52,931 nt of DNA from Mesorhizobium sp. B2-7-1 (GTDB taxonomy: Bacteria; Pseudomonadota; Alphaproteobacteria; Rhizobiales; Rhizobiaceae), in the NCBI RefSeq assembly GCF_006440735.1, contig NZ_VFUA01000037.1:1-52931 (forward strand). Direction: 5' to 3'. A model generated the notes under the pieces. The model was not told the DNA's origin, searched no databases, and was given only the letters and a program-made list of their open reading frames with translations. This document shows positions 1 through 8,401 of the stretch, piece by piece. The position numbers and the translations under genes are program-made. Within the stretch, counting starts at the first letter, position 1. Each line of letters opens with the position of its first letter.

Positions 1-150
1 CACCTTCATCAACGTCGACTTGCCGGCGCCGTTCTCGCCGACGATGGCGTGGATCTCGCCGGCATGGAGTTCCATGGTCATGTCATCCAGCGCCAGCGTC
101 ATGCCGAAACGCTTCGAGACCGAGCGCAGCGCGAGCACCGGGGCCGTCAT
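1..150 (-). CDS. Sugar ABC transporter ATP-binding protein (N-terminal 50 residues only, cut by window edge)
   Basis: Only the amino end is inside the window. It reads MTAPVLALRSVSKRFGMTLA and reaches a Walker A motif, GENGAGKST, near residues 41-49. That motif and spacing are typical of the RbsA/RhaT class of double-domain ATPases that power carbohydrate import at the inner membrane. The ATG at 150 has an AAGGAG ribosome site just upstream on the minus strand. It lies 60 bases downstream of the sugar-binding protein gene at 211-1254 and is probably co-transcribed with it. The rest of the protein, including the signature and Walker B motifs, is outside the window, so the subclass is inferred. 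Confidence 0.85.
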   Translation of the reverse strand, partial: MTAPVLALRSVSKRFGMTLALDDMTMELHAGEIHAIVGENGAGKSTLMKV

Positions 151-210
151 GGTCAACTCCTTGCCGTTGACGGCGGGCGGCGCCGAAACGCCACTCGCCA
201 TGAAGATGCG

Positions 211-1254
211 CTACTTCGCGGCCGCTTCCACGTTGTCCTTGGTGTAGATGGTGAACGGTCCCATCAGAATGCGCTTGGCGCCGTTGCGGCCCGGATCCGC
301 CTCGATCGTGTAGTCGCCCATGCGGCCGGCCTTGAAGCTCTCGCCGATCTCGCCCTTGAGCTGGCCGGTGGCGAGGCCGTAGGCGGTGTAGTAGGTGAGG
401 TAACCGAGGTCGCGGAAATCCCAGAGTGCGAACTGCGGCGCGCAGCCCTTTATGGTGTAGGAAACCATCTCGGAAGGCAGGCCGAGACCCGAGACCTTCA
501 CTTTGTCGCACAGGTTCTCGTCCTGCATCGCTTTGGCGGTCGCCTGGATGCCGACGGTGGTGGGCGACATGATTAGGCCGAGATCCGGATATTTGTCGAC
601 CAGCGCCAGCGCCCGATTGTAGCTGACCTCGGACTGGTCGTCGCCGTAGACGGTGTCGACGATCTGGATGTCCTTGTACTTCTCGTCCTTGGACATGACC
701 TCCTTGAGGCTGGCGATCCAGGCGTTCTGGTTCGCTGCGTCCGGAGAAGCGGACAGGATGGCCATCTTGCCCTTGCCGCCGAGAATCGAATGGGCCATGT
801 CGGCCATAACCTTGCCGATCGAGCCGAAGTCGACTTGCGCCACGAACACGTCTTCGGCCGTTCCCGACGGAATAGGGCTGTCCCACGCCACGACCTTGGT
901 GCCCGCGGCCTGCGCCGCCTTGGCGGACGGCACGATCTGGTCGCCGGCATTGTTGGAGATCATGACGGCGCCTTGCTTCTGCGTGGCGGCCGTCGTCACC
1001 ATTTCGATCTGGCCGGCGACGGAGTTTTCCGGCGTCGGGCCCTCGAAGAGCAGCTTGCCGGAATTCTTCAGTTCCTTGTGCGCTTCCTCCGCTCCGTCAT
1101 GGGCCTGGTCGAAAACCAGGATTCCAAGGAATTTGGGCAGAAGCACGAGGTTCGCCTCCTTGCCGGGTTCCAGTACCTTTGGCCCGGCATGAGCCATCCC
1201 GGCGGTCGCAAGCATTGTCGCTGCCGCCAGCGTCGCAAGCATCTTCCATTTCAT
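211..1254 (-). CDS. Periplasmic sugar-binding protein of an ABC importer (RhaS/LsrB-like)
   Basis: The 347-residue product begins with a Sec signal peptide, [20 protein letters not shown], with cleavage likely after AHA near residue 23. The mature part is a periplasmic-binding-protein type I fold of the ribose/rhamnose/AI-2 group. Recognisable segments include [16 protein letters not shown], the hinge-region DSPIPSG and [15 protein letters not shown]. The ATG at 1254 follows a strong GGGAGGA site. The long open frame extends further upstream, but that part has no signal peptide and no ribosome site. The gene sits between a hydroxyacid dehydrogenase and an ABC ATPase. The ligand is probably a deoxy-sugar or related polyol; I rate the family assignment higher than the ligand. 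Confidence 0.88.
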   Translation of the reverse strand: MKWKMLATLAAATMLATAGMAHAGPKVLEPGKEANLVLLPKFLGILVFDQAHDGAEEAHKELKNSGKLLFEGPTPENSVAGQIEMVTTAATQKQGAVMISNNAGDQIVPSAKAAQAAGTKVVAWDSPIPSGTAEDVFVAQVDFGSIGKVMADMAHSILGGKGKMAILSASPDAANQNAWIASLKEVMSKDEKYKDIQIVDTVYGDDQSEVSYNRALALVDKYPDLGLIMSPTTVGIQATAKAMQDENLCDKVKVSGLGLPSEMVSYTIKGCAPQFALWDFRDLGYLTYYTAYGLATGQLKGEIGESFKAGRMGDYTIEADPGRNGAKRILMGPFTIYTKDNVEAAAK

Positions 1255-1308
1255 TGTCAAATCCTCCCAGTTTGCGGTTTCGGCGCTGTTCGCGCCAGGC
1301 TTCGATTC

Positions 1309-1330
1309 CGGGATCGCATGCGCGATCCCG
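1309..1330. promoter_or_regulatory. Perfect 9-bp inverted repeat upstream of the binding-protein gene
   Basis: Two arms, CGGGATCGC and GCGATCCCG, flank a four-base loop. The repeat lies in the 160-base gap between the hydroxyacid dehydrogenase stop and the start of the sugar-binding protein, 55-76 bases before the latter. No T-run follows on either strand, so it is not a classical intrinsic terminator. It could be an operator or an mRNA-stabilising hairpin. The assignment is inference. Confidence 0.4.
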
Positions 1331-1414
1331 TCCTCATTGCTCCTCTCGGCCCCGAACCCGTTCGTCGTCATCCGCGGTCGGTTTTCGAAGCGAATGCCGT
1401 TGCCGCTCTCGCCC

Positions 1415-2377
1415 CTAGTCGGTCCGGACGGGCTTGCGGGGCGGCTCACCGTTCAAGGCCCGAGATATGTCCTGCGCCACAAGCTTCTGCAGACGGCCGA
1501 TCGCCCCGTCCGAGTACCACGCGGCATGCGGCGTCAGCAGAAGGTTCGGTGCATCGCGCAGGGGTGAATCGAGGGGCAGCGGCTCGACCGCGAAGACATC
1601 CAGCGCCGCGCCGGCGAGCCTGCCTTCCTTGAGCGCCGCCGCCAGGTCGGCTTCGACGATCAATTGCCCCCGGGCGCTGTTGACGATCATCGCATGCGGT
1701 TGCATGCGCGCCAGCCGCTCCGCATTCAGGAATCCCACGGTTTCAGGCGTCGAGGGCGCATGCAGCGAAACGATGTCGGCGCGCCTCAGAAGTGTGTCGG
1801 AGTCCACCCGCTCCACATCGAGCGCGGCGGCGTCCGAGGACGACATGGCGGGATCCGCTACGATGAAGCGGAAGCCAAGACCCCTGAGCCTGGCGTGCAC
1901 CGCCCGGCCGATCTGCCCCATGCCGAAAAAGCCGAAGACCGTCTCGTCGAACGGCTTCATCGGGCGGGCATGGCGCACCGCCGCCCACTCACCGGCCCGC
2001 ACGGAGCGGTCCAGCGGCACGAGCTTGCGCAGCAGCGCCAGCGCGGCTGCGGCGGTATGGTCGGCAACCTCATCCGCGCAATAATCGGGAACGTAACCGA
2101 CCTTGAGTCCGGCGGTGCGCGCCGCGGCCAGATCGATATTGTCGTAGCCGACGCCATAGCGGATGATCGTGGCGCCCGGCGCCACGGCGCGTGCCGCCGC
2201 CGCCGTGAAAGGGGCGAACTGCACGGCCACGACGTCGGCGCCGGCAACCGCCGCGACAACGTCCTGCGCTGTGCTGCACTGAAGCGCCTCGAAGGCGGCC
2301 CCCGCCGCGCGCGCGGCCTGTTCTTCCCGCGACACCTCGGGGAACGTGTAATCGGTGATCACCACCTTGCGTGTCAT
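1415..2377 (-). CDS. D-isomer-specific 2-hydroxyacid dehydrogenase (CtBP/phosphoglycerate dehydrogenase family)
   Basis: The 320-residue product has the family layout. The nucleotide-binding motif GMGQIG is at residues 152-157 and the acidic end of beta-2 is in VADPAM. The catalytic triad is Arg236 in NSARGQ, Glu265 in FAVEP and His284 in TPHAAW. Such enzymes interconvert 2-oxoacids and D-2-hydroxyacids with NAD(P)H in the cytoplasm. The ATG at 2377 overlaps the stop of the preceding acetoacetate-decarboxylase-like gene by four bases (ATGA), so translation is probably coupled. Next to a sugar importer, a role on a sugar-derived keto or hydroxy acid is likely. The exact substrate is unknown. 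Confidence 0.88.
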   Translation of the reverse strand: MTRKVVITDYTFPEVSREEQAARAAGAAFEALQCSTAQDVVAAVAGADVVAVQFAPFTAAAARAVAPGATIIRYGVGYDNIDLAAARTAGLKVGYVPDYCADEVADHTAAAALALLRKLVPLDRSVRAGEWAAVRHARPMKPFDETVFGFFGMGQIGRAVHARLRGLGFRFIVADPAMSSSDAAALDVERVDSDTLLRRADIVSLHAPSTPETVGFLNAERLARMQPHAMIVNSARGQLIVEADLAAALKEGRLAGAALDVFAVEPLPLDSPLRDAPNLLLTPHAAWYSDGAIGRLQKLVAQDISRALNGEPPRKPVRTD

Positions 2378-3159
2378 GCGCTGCCATCCAGATAGTCGTG
2401 GATGATGTCGCCGGCGACGAGCGTGAAGTCGGCGCGCCAATAGAAGCCTTCCAAGGGCTCGAGAACCGGCAGGCGGAAGACCGGCAACTGGGCGTTGGCC
2501 CGCAGCTCGACCGTGCCTGGTCCGCGCCAGACCTCGTGGATCGTCACCTCGGCAAGGCGCCGCGACGTCAGTTGCCGGATGGCGGGACGGCCGTCGATGT
2601 GGTCGATCGCCTTGAGGTTAAGGTTGGTCGCGAAATCGAAATAGGGCTTGAGGTCGCCCGGCGCGGCGGGCTTCTGCTTGTATGGCAGCGTCCCCGTGAT
2701 GACGTCGATGCCGTTGCGCTCGACGCGGCCCACGATCAGGTCGCCGCGGAAGTCCACGGAGGGTTGACCGAATTTCTTCGGCTGGCCGTGCAATTCACGC
2801 CCATGCGCGACCCCTATATCCGTCGAAAGCACCAGGTAGGGAGAGTAGCCGCCCTCCGCCTTGCCGGGCAGCCTGGCGCCGAACATGACGTTCGCCTCGC
2901 AATAGGGCCCGATCCAGTCGGTATCGTTCATCCGGTAGATGTGGACGCAGGCGATATCGCCAATAGGCTGCAGCGGCGGCGGCAGCAGGAAAGCCATCGC
3001 ATCGGGATCGGTGCGCCAGTAGAGCGTCAGGATCTCGGCGTTGCGGAAGCGGAATGGGAAGGGCGGGATCATCGGCGCATCCCAGGGCGTCGAAAATCCG
3101 CCGGCGCAAATATCCGCGATCGATGGGCGCTTCACGCCGTACCTGGCTTCGTTCACCAT
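2374..3159 (-). CDS. Acetoacetate decarboxylase family protein
   Basis: The product is about 261 residues from the ATG at 3159. It carries the family hallmark GQPKKFGQP at residues 126-134. Lys128 and Lys129 match the Schiff-base lysine and its pKa-lowering neighbour in true acetoacetate decarboxylases. An acidic YCEAN segment near residue 88 also fits. Members either decarboxylate beta-keto acids or, in divergent groups, act as aldolase-dehydratases. Being first in an operon with a hydroxyacid dehydrogenase and a sugar importer suggests a sugar-derived substrate. The frame stays open upstream to 3234, but the family amino end fits the start at MVNEARYGVK. The ribosome site there is weak, so the start is uncertain. 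Confidence 0.8.
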   Translation of the reverse strand: MVNEARYGVKRPSIADICAGGFSTPWDAPMIPPFPFRFRNAEILTLYWRTDPDAMAFLLPPPLQPIGDIACVHIYRMNDTDWIGPYCEANVMFGARLPGKAEGGYSPYLVLSTDIGVAHGRELHGQPKKFGQPSVDFRGDLIVGRVERNGIDVITGTLPYKQKPAAPGDLKPYFDFATNLNLKAIDHIDGRPAIRQLTSRRLAEVTIHEVWRGPGTVELRANAQLPVFRLPVLEPLEGFYWRADFTLVAGDIIHDYLDGSA

Positions 3160-3334
3160 CACGCAAACCCTGTCGGCGACATGATCGGGAGCTTCGAGCC
3201 GGACGGCGACGGTCCGGGCCCGTGGGAGCCGCAATATCCGATTGCCGCTGGCTCGGCGGCCGGGGCGCTACCCATCGCCATGCTCCTCCTCCAGCGCAAA
3301 TCCTTTGACAGGATTCTCTCCCTGCGCTACTCCG

Positions 3335-3351
3335 AATTGGTCAGGCCAATT
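3335..3351. promoter_or_regulatory. Perfect inverted repeat AATTGG-N5-CCAATT, candidate operator
   Basis: The 17-base palindrome sits in the divergent gap between the decarboxylase-like gene (minus) and the SDR (plus), 32 bases before the SDR start. A TTGACA hexamer at 3305-3310 lies just upstream on the plus strand, with only a weak matching -10. The core TTGG-N5-CCAA resembles operators of FadR/GntR regulators, but no such regulator is adjacent. The operator role is inferred. Confidence 0.45.
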
Positions 3352-3382
3352 AACTACGCTGAACGGGGAGGAGTCAAGCACC

Positions 3383-4144
3383 GTGTTCAATCTCTCGCCG
3401 GTTCCGGTTCCCGATCTGTCGGGCAAGATCGTCCTTGTAACGGGGGCCGGCAGAGGCATCGGCGCGGAGCTGCTGCGTGTTCTCGTGGAGCATGGGGCAA
3501 AGGTATTTGCCGGCATCCATCAGCTTGGCCGGCGCGGCAGCGAAACCCTGCCGCCGGAGACGGAGCTGGTGGACCTCGACGTCACCTCGCAGCGGGAGAC
3601 CGACGCCGCCATCCGCACGATCGCGGACAAGGCCGGCCGGCTCGACGTGCTTATCAACAATGCCGGCGTCATCGATCCGATCGGCCGGCTCGCGACGCTT
3701 TCGAGCGACGATCTCCTCCCGTCCTTCGCCGTGAATGTCGCCGGCGTCCACCGCATGACGGTGGCGGCCGCGCCTCTGCTCAGGGAAAGCAAAGGGGTGA
3801 TCATCAATGCGGGGACCGGGGCCGCGACGACGCCGATGGAGGGCTGGACAGCCTATTGCACGTCCAAGGCGGCCGCCCTGATGCTGACGCGGATGTTCGA
3901 CCTGGAACTATCCGGAGGCGGGATCAAGAGTTTCTTTCTCGGTGTGCCGCCGACCGACACGGCCATGCAGGCCGCCATCCGCCAGTCCGGCCTCAATCCG
4001 GTGAGCCGGATCGCCCAGGCCGACCTCGTGCCGGTGCGCGTGCCGGCCACGGTGATGGCCTGGCTTTGCGGCCCGGACGCGCGGCTGCTTGAAGAGGTGG
4101 TGCTCGACGTGCGCGATGAGCGCTTCAGGCAGATGATGCGCTGA
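3383..4144 (+). CDS. Short-chain dehydrogenase/reductase (SDR)
   Basis: The 253-residue product has the cofactor motif TGAGRGIG at residues 20-27, NNAG at 92-95 and the catalytic Tyr158-x3-Lys162 in YCTSK. The position 13 residues before the tyrosine, normally the catalytic serine, is Thr145 in INAGTGA. This is conservative but worth noting. I chose the GTG at 3383 because GGGGAGGAG ends nine bases before it. The longer frame from 3242 has no ribosome site and an unlikely amino end. The gene diverges from the decarboxylase/hydroxyacid-dehydrogenase operon. The substrate is probably a hydroxyl of a sugar or sugar acid, but this is not determinable here. Confidence 0.85.
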   Translation: MFNLSPVPVPDLSGKIVLVTGAGRGIGAELLRVLVEHGAKVFAGIHQLGRRGSETLPPETELVDLDVTSQRETDAAIRTIADKAGRLDVLINNAGVIDPIGRLATLSSDDLLPSFAVNVAGVHRMTVAAAPLLRESKGVIINAGTGAATTPMEGWTAYCTSKAAALMLTRMFDLELSGGGIKSFFLGVPPTDTAMQAAIRQSGLNPVSRIAQADLVPVRVPATVMAWLCGPDARLLEEVVLDVRDERFRQMMR

Positions 4145-4215
4145 TGCCGGTATGAGGCGCCGCCGGGCGGGCGGCTTCCAGCGCCATTCCGGTCATTCCG
4201 GCGCCGGGTCCCGGC

Positions 4216-4683
4216 TCATATCGGCAACTGGTTCGACCTCTTGATCTGCGACAGCGCGAAGCTCGATTCGATCGACGCCACCCCGTCGAGACGGGTCAGC
4301 TTCTCCTTCAGGAAGCGATCATAGGCATGCAGGTCGCGCACCACGATGCGCAGCAGGTAATCGCGCTGCCCGGTCATCAGATAGCAGTCGACGACCTCCG
4401 GCCAGCGGGAAATAGCGGTGTTGAAGCGCTCCAGTTCCTCCTCTCGCTGGCGTTCCAGCTTGATCGAAGCGAAGACCGAAATCGGCAGGTCAACCAGATC
4501 CTGGTCGATGACCGCGGTGTACCCCGTGATGACGCCGCGCTCCTCCAGCAGCCGGACGCGCCGCGCGCAGGGGGAGGAAGACAGGCCGACGCGGTCGGCA
4601 AGCTCCTGGGCCGTCATGCGCCCATCGGACTGCAGCGCGGCGATGATGCGCCGGTCGATAGGGTCCAGTTCCATTTTTGGCAT
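4216..4683 (-). CDS. Lrp/AsnC family transcriptional regulator
   Basis: The 155-residue product has the usual architecture. An N-terminal winged helix-turn-helix spans residues 5-55 and includes LDPIDRRIIAALQSDGRM and ELADRVGLSSSP. The C-terminal RAM ligand-binding domain contains DCYLMTGQRDYLLRIVVRD. These proteins sense amino acids or similar small molecules and often control the divergent neighbour. That neighbour here is the pyruvate-dehydrogenase-like gene at 4802. The start at 4683 has a GGTGG site; a second ATG nine bases downstream has none. Confidence 0.9.
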   Translation of the reverse strand: MPKMELDPIDRRIIAALQSDGRMTAQELADRVGLSSSPCARRVRLLEERGVITGYTAVIDQDLVDLPISVFASIKLERQREEELERFNTAISRWPEVVDCYLMTGQRDYLLRIVVRDLHAYDRFLKEKLTRLDGVASIESSFALSQIKRSNQLPI

Positions 4684-4722
4684 AATCCACCAATTTTCGA
4701 TCGATGCCTATCGATATCACCC

Positions 4723-4738
4723 AAATAATATCGTTTCC
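4723..4738. promoter_or_regulatory. Candidate LacI-type operator (AAATAATATCGTTTCC)
   Basis: This box lies between the divergent Lrp-type gene and the 794-residue ThDP enzyme. Its 13-base core ATAATATCGTTTC is identical to the box at 16625-16637. The right half CGTTTCC recurs at 30723 and 30832. The left half is degenerate. Binding by the LacI-family protein encoded at 25063 is inferred from the shared sequence only. Confidence 0.5.
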
Positions 4739-4801
4739 GTATGCAAGTTTAGCTGCGTCCGTCAAGTGAGCTGAAATAGATTGGGCGACCGGAGGGCTTC
4801 C

Positions 4802-7186
4802 ATGAACCAAGCCGAACTGACGATACTGGCAGCGCTGGAAAGAAAGATCCTCTGGCTTGCCGCCTGGATGATCCACAATGCCAATCATCTGCGCGACAAT
4901 GCCGACGGGTTGAAGGTCGGCGGGCACCAGGCCTCGTCGGCCTCAGTCGCAACCATCATGACGGCGCTCTATTTCTCGGCGCTGCGGCCACAGGATCGCG
5001 TGGCCGTCAAGCCGCATGCCTCGCCCGTCTTCCATGCCATCCAGCACCTGCTCGGCAACCAGAGCCTGGAGAGCCTCCGGAACTTCCGGGCGCTCGGCGG
5101 CGCCCAGAGCTATCCGTCGCGCACCAAGGACGGTGACGATGTCGATTTCTCCACCGGCTCGGTGGGATTGGGAGTGGCCCAGACGTTGTTCGCCTCCCTG
5201 GTGCAGGACTACCTCAAGGCGCGTGACGAGAACCTCGTCGAAGGGAGGATGATCGCGCTTGTCGGCGATGCCGAGATGGACGAGGGCAACATTTTTGAGG
5301 CGCTTCTCGAAGGCTGGAAACATGGCCTGCGGAATTGCTGGTGGGTCGTCGATTACAACCGCCAGAGCCTGGACGCGGTTGTCCGCGAGGGCCTCTGGGA
5401 GCGGTTCGAAAGCATTTTCCGAAATTTCGGCTGGGATGTGGTGATCCTGAAACACGGGTCGCTGCAGCAGGCGGCCTTCGCCGAGCACGGCGGCGAGGCG
5501 TTGCGGGCCTGGATCGACGCCTGCCCCAACCAGCTCTATTCGGCGCTGACCTTCCAGGGTGGAGCGGCTTGGCGCAAGCGGCTGGAGGCCGATCTCGGCG
5601 ACGCGGTCGGGCCGCTTTTGGCGCGGCGCTCGGACGACGAGCTGGCGGCGCTGATGACCAATCTCGGCGGCCATGACCTGCCCTCCCTGCTGGACGCGTT
5701 CGAAGCGGCGCGCCGGCACGATCGGCCGACCTGTTTCATCGCCTATACGATCAAGGGGTTCGGCCTGCCGCTCGCCGGTCACAAGGACAACCATTCCGGC
5801 CTGATGACCCGCGACCAGATGGCGGCGCTGCGCGCCCTGATGGGGATCGCCGAGGGCCGCGAGTGGGAGCCGTTCGAGGGCATGGGCATCAAGACGCCGG
5901 ATCTGAAGCGCTTCCTTGCCGCGGTGCCCTTCAACGCAAGCGGTCCGCGGCGCCACCACGCGCAGCGCGTGCCCGTACCCGAGCGGCTGGCGGTCGAGAC
6001 CAAGGGCACGATGTCGACGCAGGCCGGCTTCGGCCGCATCCTCGACGAAGTGGCGCGCCTGGGCGGTCCGCTGGCCGACGCGATCGTCACGACATCGCCC
6101 GACGTCACCGTTTCGACCAATCTCGGCGGTTGGGTCAATCGCCGCGGTCTGTTCGCAAAGGAATCCCTTGCCGACACCTTCCGCAGCGAGCGCATCGCTT
6201 CGGCGCAGAAATGGGAATTCGGCGCGAGCGGCCAGCACGTCGAGCTTGGCATCGCCGAGAACAACCTCTTCATCCTGCTCTCGGCGCTCGGCCTGTCGCA
6301 TTCGCTGTTCGGCCGCCGTCTCCTGCCGATCGGCACGCTCTACGATCCGTTCATCCAGCGCGGGCTCGATGCGCTGAACTATGCCTGCTACCAGGATGCC
6401 CGCTTCCTGCTGGCCGCGACGCCTTCCGGCATCACGCTGGCGCCGGAGGGAGGCGCGCATCAATCGATCGCGACCCAGTTGATCGGCATGGCGCAGGACG
6501 GGCTGGCGGCCTATGAGCCGGCCTTCGTCGACGAGCTGGCGGTGATCATGCGCTTCGCCTTCGACTACATGCAGCGCGACGGCGAGTCGGTGCAATCGGA
6601 GCGCACCTGGCTGCGCGAGGAAACCGGCGGCTCGGTGTATCTGCGGCTATCGACCCGCCCGGTCGAACAGATCGCCCGCACCATGACGCCGGAGCTCGAG
6701 CAGCAGGTCATCGATGGGGCCTATTGGCTGCGGCCGCCGGGGCCGAATTGCGAGGTGGTCGTCGCCTATACCGGCGCGGTCGCGCCCGAGGCGATCGAGG
6801 CGGTGGGGATGACGGCCGAGGATCGGCGCGACATCGGCCTGCTCGCGGTCACCTCGGCCGATCGGTTGAACGCCGGCTGGACGGCGGCGAGCAGGGCGCG
6901 CGAGCGCGGGCTGGTGCATGCCAGGAGCCATGTCGAGCGGCTGTTCGAGGTCTTGCCGCCACATTGCGCCATCGTCACGGTTGCGGATGGACACCCGGCC
7001 GGATTGGGCTGGCTGGGCTCGGTCTGCGGCCATCGCACCCGCAGTCTCGGCGTCGAGCATTTCGGCCAGTCGGGCACAATCGACGACCTCTACCGACATT
7101 TCGGCATCGATGCGAATTCGATCGCGGCGGCGGCGGGTAGCCTCACGAGGGGAAGGCCGATACGGTATCTGCGGGCGTTAGGGTAG
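4802..7186 (+). CDS. ThDP-dependent enzyme of the homodimeric pyruvate dehydrogenase E1 (AceE)/transketolase type
   Basis: The 794-residue product has a transketolase-like three-domain layout. The thiamine-diphosphate motif is GDAEMDE (155-161), ending in DYNRQSLD (184-191). It therefore carries GDA where the classic motif has GDG. The segment IAYTIKGFGLPLAGHKDNHS matches the AceE region before the pyrimidine domain, and ELGIAENNLF supplies the catalytic glutamate region. At 794 residues it is shorter than typical AceE (about 890). The start ATG at 4802 follows GGAGGG at 4791-4796; an in-frame TTG at 4781 is less likely. It probably decarboxylates a 2-oxoacid or transfers a ketol unit in the cytoplasm. 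The divergent Lrp gene probably regulates it. Confidence 0.82.
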   Translation: MNQAELTILAALERKILWLAAWMIHNANHLRDNADGLKVGGHQASSASVATIMTALYFSALRPQDRVAVKPHASPVFHAIQHLLGNQSLESLRNFRALGGAQSYPSRTKDGDDVDFSTGSVGLGVAQTLFASLVQDYLKARDENLVEGRMIALVGDAEMDEGNIFEALLEGWKHGLRNCWWVVDYNRQSLDAVVREGLWERFESIFRNFGWDVVILKHGSLQQAAFAEHGGEALRAWIDACPNQLYSALTFQGGAAWRKRLEADLGDAVGPLLARRSDDELAALMTNLGGHDLPSLLDAFEAARRHDRPTCFIAYTIKGFGLPLAGHKDNHSGLMTRDQMAALRALMGIAEGREWEPFEGMGIKTPDLKRFLAAVPFNASGPRRHHAQRVPVPERLAVETKGTMSTQAGFGRILDEVARLGGPLADAIVTTSPDVTVSTNLGGWVNRRGLFAKESLADTFRSERIASAQKWEFGASGQHVELGIAENNLFILLSALGLSHSLFGRRLLPIGTLYDPFIQRGLDALNYACYQDARFLLAATPSGITLAPEGGAHQSIATQLIGMAQDGLAAYEPAFVDELAVIMRFAFDYMQRDGESVQSERTWLREETGGSVYLRLSTRPVEQIARTMTPELEQQVIDGAYWLRPPGPNCEVVVAYTGAVAPEAIEAVGMTAEDRRDIGLLAVTSADRLNAGWTAASRARERGLVHARSHVERLFEVLPPHCAIVTVADGHPAGLGWLGSVCGHRTRSLGVEHFGQSGTIDDLYRHFGIDANSIAAAAGSLTRGRPIRYLRALG

Positions 7187-7192
7187 GCTGGT

Positions 7193-8401
7193 CTAAGCTC
7201 CCGCCACGATCCCGCGGTGATGCAACGCGCCGATCTCGCTTCCGCCATAGCCGATTTCGCCGAGGATTTCGTCGGTATGCTCGCCAAGCCGCGGCGTGGG
7301 TCGTGCAGCGAGCCGGGGCGCCGACGAAAAATCCAGCGGCGAGGCCGGCGTCATCAACGTGCCGATGCCCGGATGGTCGATGCGCTGGAACATTGGATTG
7401 GCAATGGAGGCGCGTGGGTCCTCGTCGAGAAGCTGCCGGAAGGTCTGGTATGGTCCCCATGAGACGCCTGCGGCGGCGAAGAGGCGGCACACCTCGTCGA
7501 GGCCGCGGGCGCCGATCCAGGGTGCCAGCGCCTTGGCGATCGCCTCGCGGGCGGCGAAGCGGCCGCCCGCGCCGTCGAGATCCGCGCCAGTCGCGTCCGA
7601 GATCGTTTGCGGATCCAATCCCGTCGCCTTCTGCAGCGCGCGCCATTGGCGCTGCGTCAGCGCCACGACCATCACCCGGCGGCCGTCGGCGGTCGTAAAA
7701 TCCTTGCCGAAAGCGCCATAGAGATAGTTGCCTTCCTTCTCGGCGGTGCCGCCCGTCTCCGCCTGCGCCAGCCGGCCGAGATGGGCGACCGTGGCAAAGG
7801 CGACGTCGGAAAGCGCGAGCTTCACCAGCGAGCCCTTGCCGGTGCGGCTACGGTGCCGGTCGGCGGCAAGCAGGCCGATGGCCGCCATCTCGCCCATTGC
7901 GATATCCCAGGCTGGCAGCACGCTGTTGACCGGTTCGGGGGCGCTGCGCGGGCCGGTGATCTCGGGGAAGCCGGTGGCGACGTTGACCGTGTAATCGACC
8001 TCGCTGGTGCCGTCCGCGTTGCCGGTAAGCTGCACCATGACCAAATCGGCGCGGCGGCTTTTCAGCGCTTCGTAGGAAAGCAGTCCGTATTGCGGCAGGT
8101 TGGTGAGGAAGAAGCCACGGTCGGCGCCTGGCCTTGCAATGAGCCGGGCGACGATCTCCTGTCCTTCGGACGATTTCACGTCGACCTGGATCGAGCGCTT
8201 GCCCTTGTTGAGCCCGGCCCAGAACAGGCTCCTTCCGTCTTCCGTCAGCGGCCAGCGGTTGCGGTCGGGACCACCGCCGATGGGATCGAAGCGAATGACG
8301 TCGGCGCCCAGTTGCGCCAGCGTCATGCCACCGAGGGGCGCAGCCACGAAGGCCGACCCCTCGACGATGCTCATGCCGGAAAGGATGCCCTCCGTCATCA
8401 T
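7193..8401 (-). CDS. Class III CoA-transferase (CaiB/BaiF), similar to 2-methylfumaryl-CoA isomerase
   Basis: The 402-residue product begins MMTEGILSGMSIVEGSAFVA, followed by APLGGMTLAQLGADVIRFDP and GLNKGKRSI. This is the standard opening of family III CoA-transferases. From memory it is especially close to mesaconyl-CoA C1-C4 CoA transferase (2-methylfumaryl-CoA isomerase). The PAWDIAMG stretch probably carries the catalytic aspartate. These enzymes move CoA between carboxylates through an aspartyl-CoA intermediate. The ATG at 8401 overlaps the E1-alpha stop (ATGATGA), with a second ATG three bases on. It is the last gene of the 11-gene operon and converges on the ThDP enzyme gene with a seven-base gap. 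Substrate unproven. Confidence 0.85.
   Translation of the reverse strand: MMTEGILSGMSIVEGSAFVAAPLGGMTLAQLGADVIRFDPIGGGPDRNRWPLTEDGRSLFWAGLNKGKRSIQVDVKSSEGQEIVARLIARPGADRGFFLTNLPQYGLLSYEALKSRRADLVMVQLTGNADGTSEVDYTVNVATGFPEITGPRSAPEPVNSVLPAWDIAMGEMAAIGLLAADRHRSRTGKGSLVKLALSDVAFATVAHLGRLAQAETGGTAEKEGNYLYGAFGKDFTTADGRRVMVVALTQRQWRALQKATGLDPQTISDATGADLDGAGGRFAAREAIAKALAPWIGARGLDEVCRLFAAAGVSWGPYQTFRQLLDEDPRASIANPMFQRIDHPGIGTLMTPASPLDFSSAPRLAARPTPRLGEHTDEILGEIGYGGSEIGALHHRGIVAGA

Noticed and set aside
2371..4092. A 573-codon plus-strand open frame across the decarboxylase-like gene and the SDR
   Set aside because: It is antisense to one real gene and frame-shifted over another, with a low-complexity Arg/Gly/Pro-rich translation and no motif.
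4943..6595. A 550-codon open frame on the minus strand opposite the ThDP enzyme
   Set aside because: It is antisense to a gene with clear domain motifs, its translation resembles no family and is rich in Arg/Gln/His, as expected of a high-GC shadow frame.
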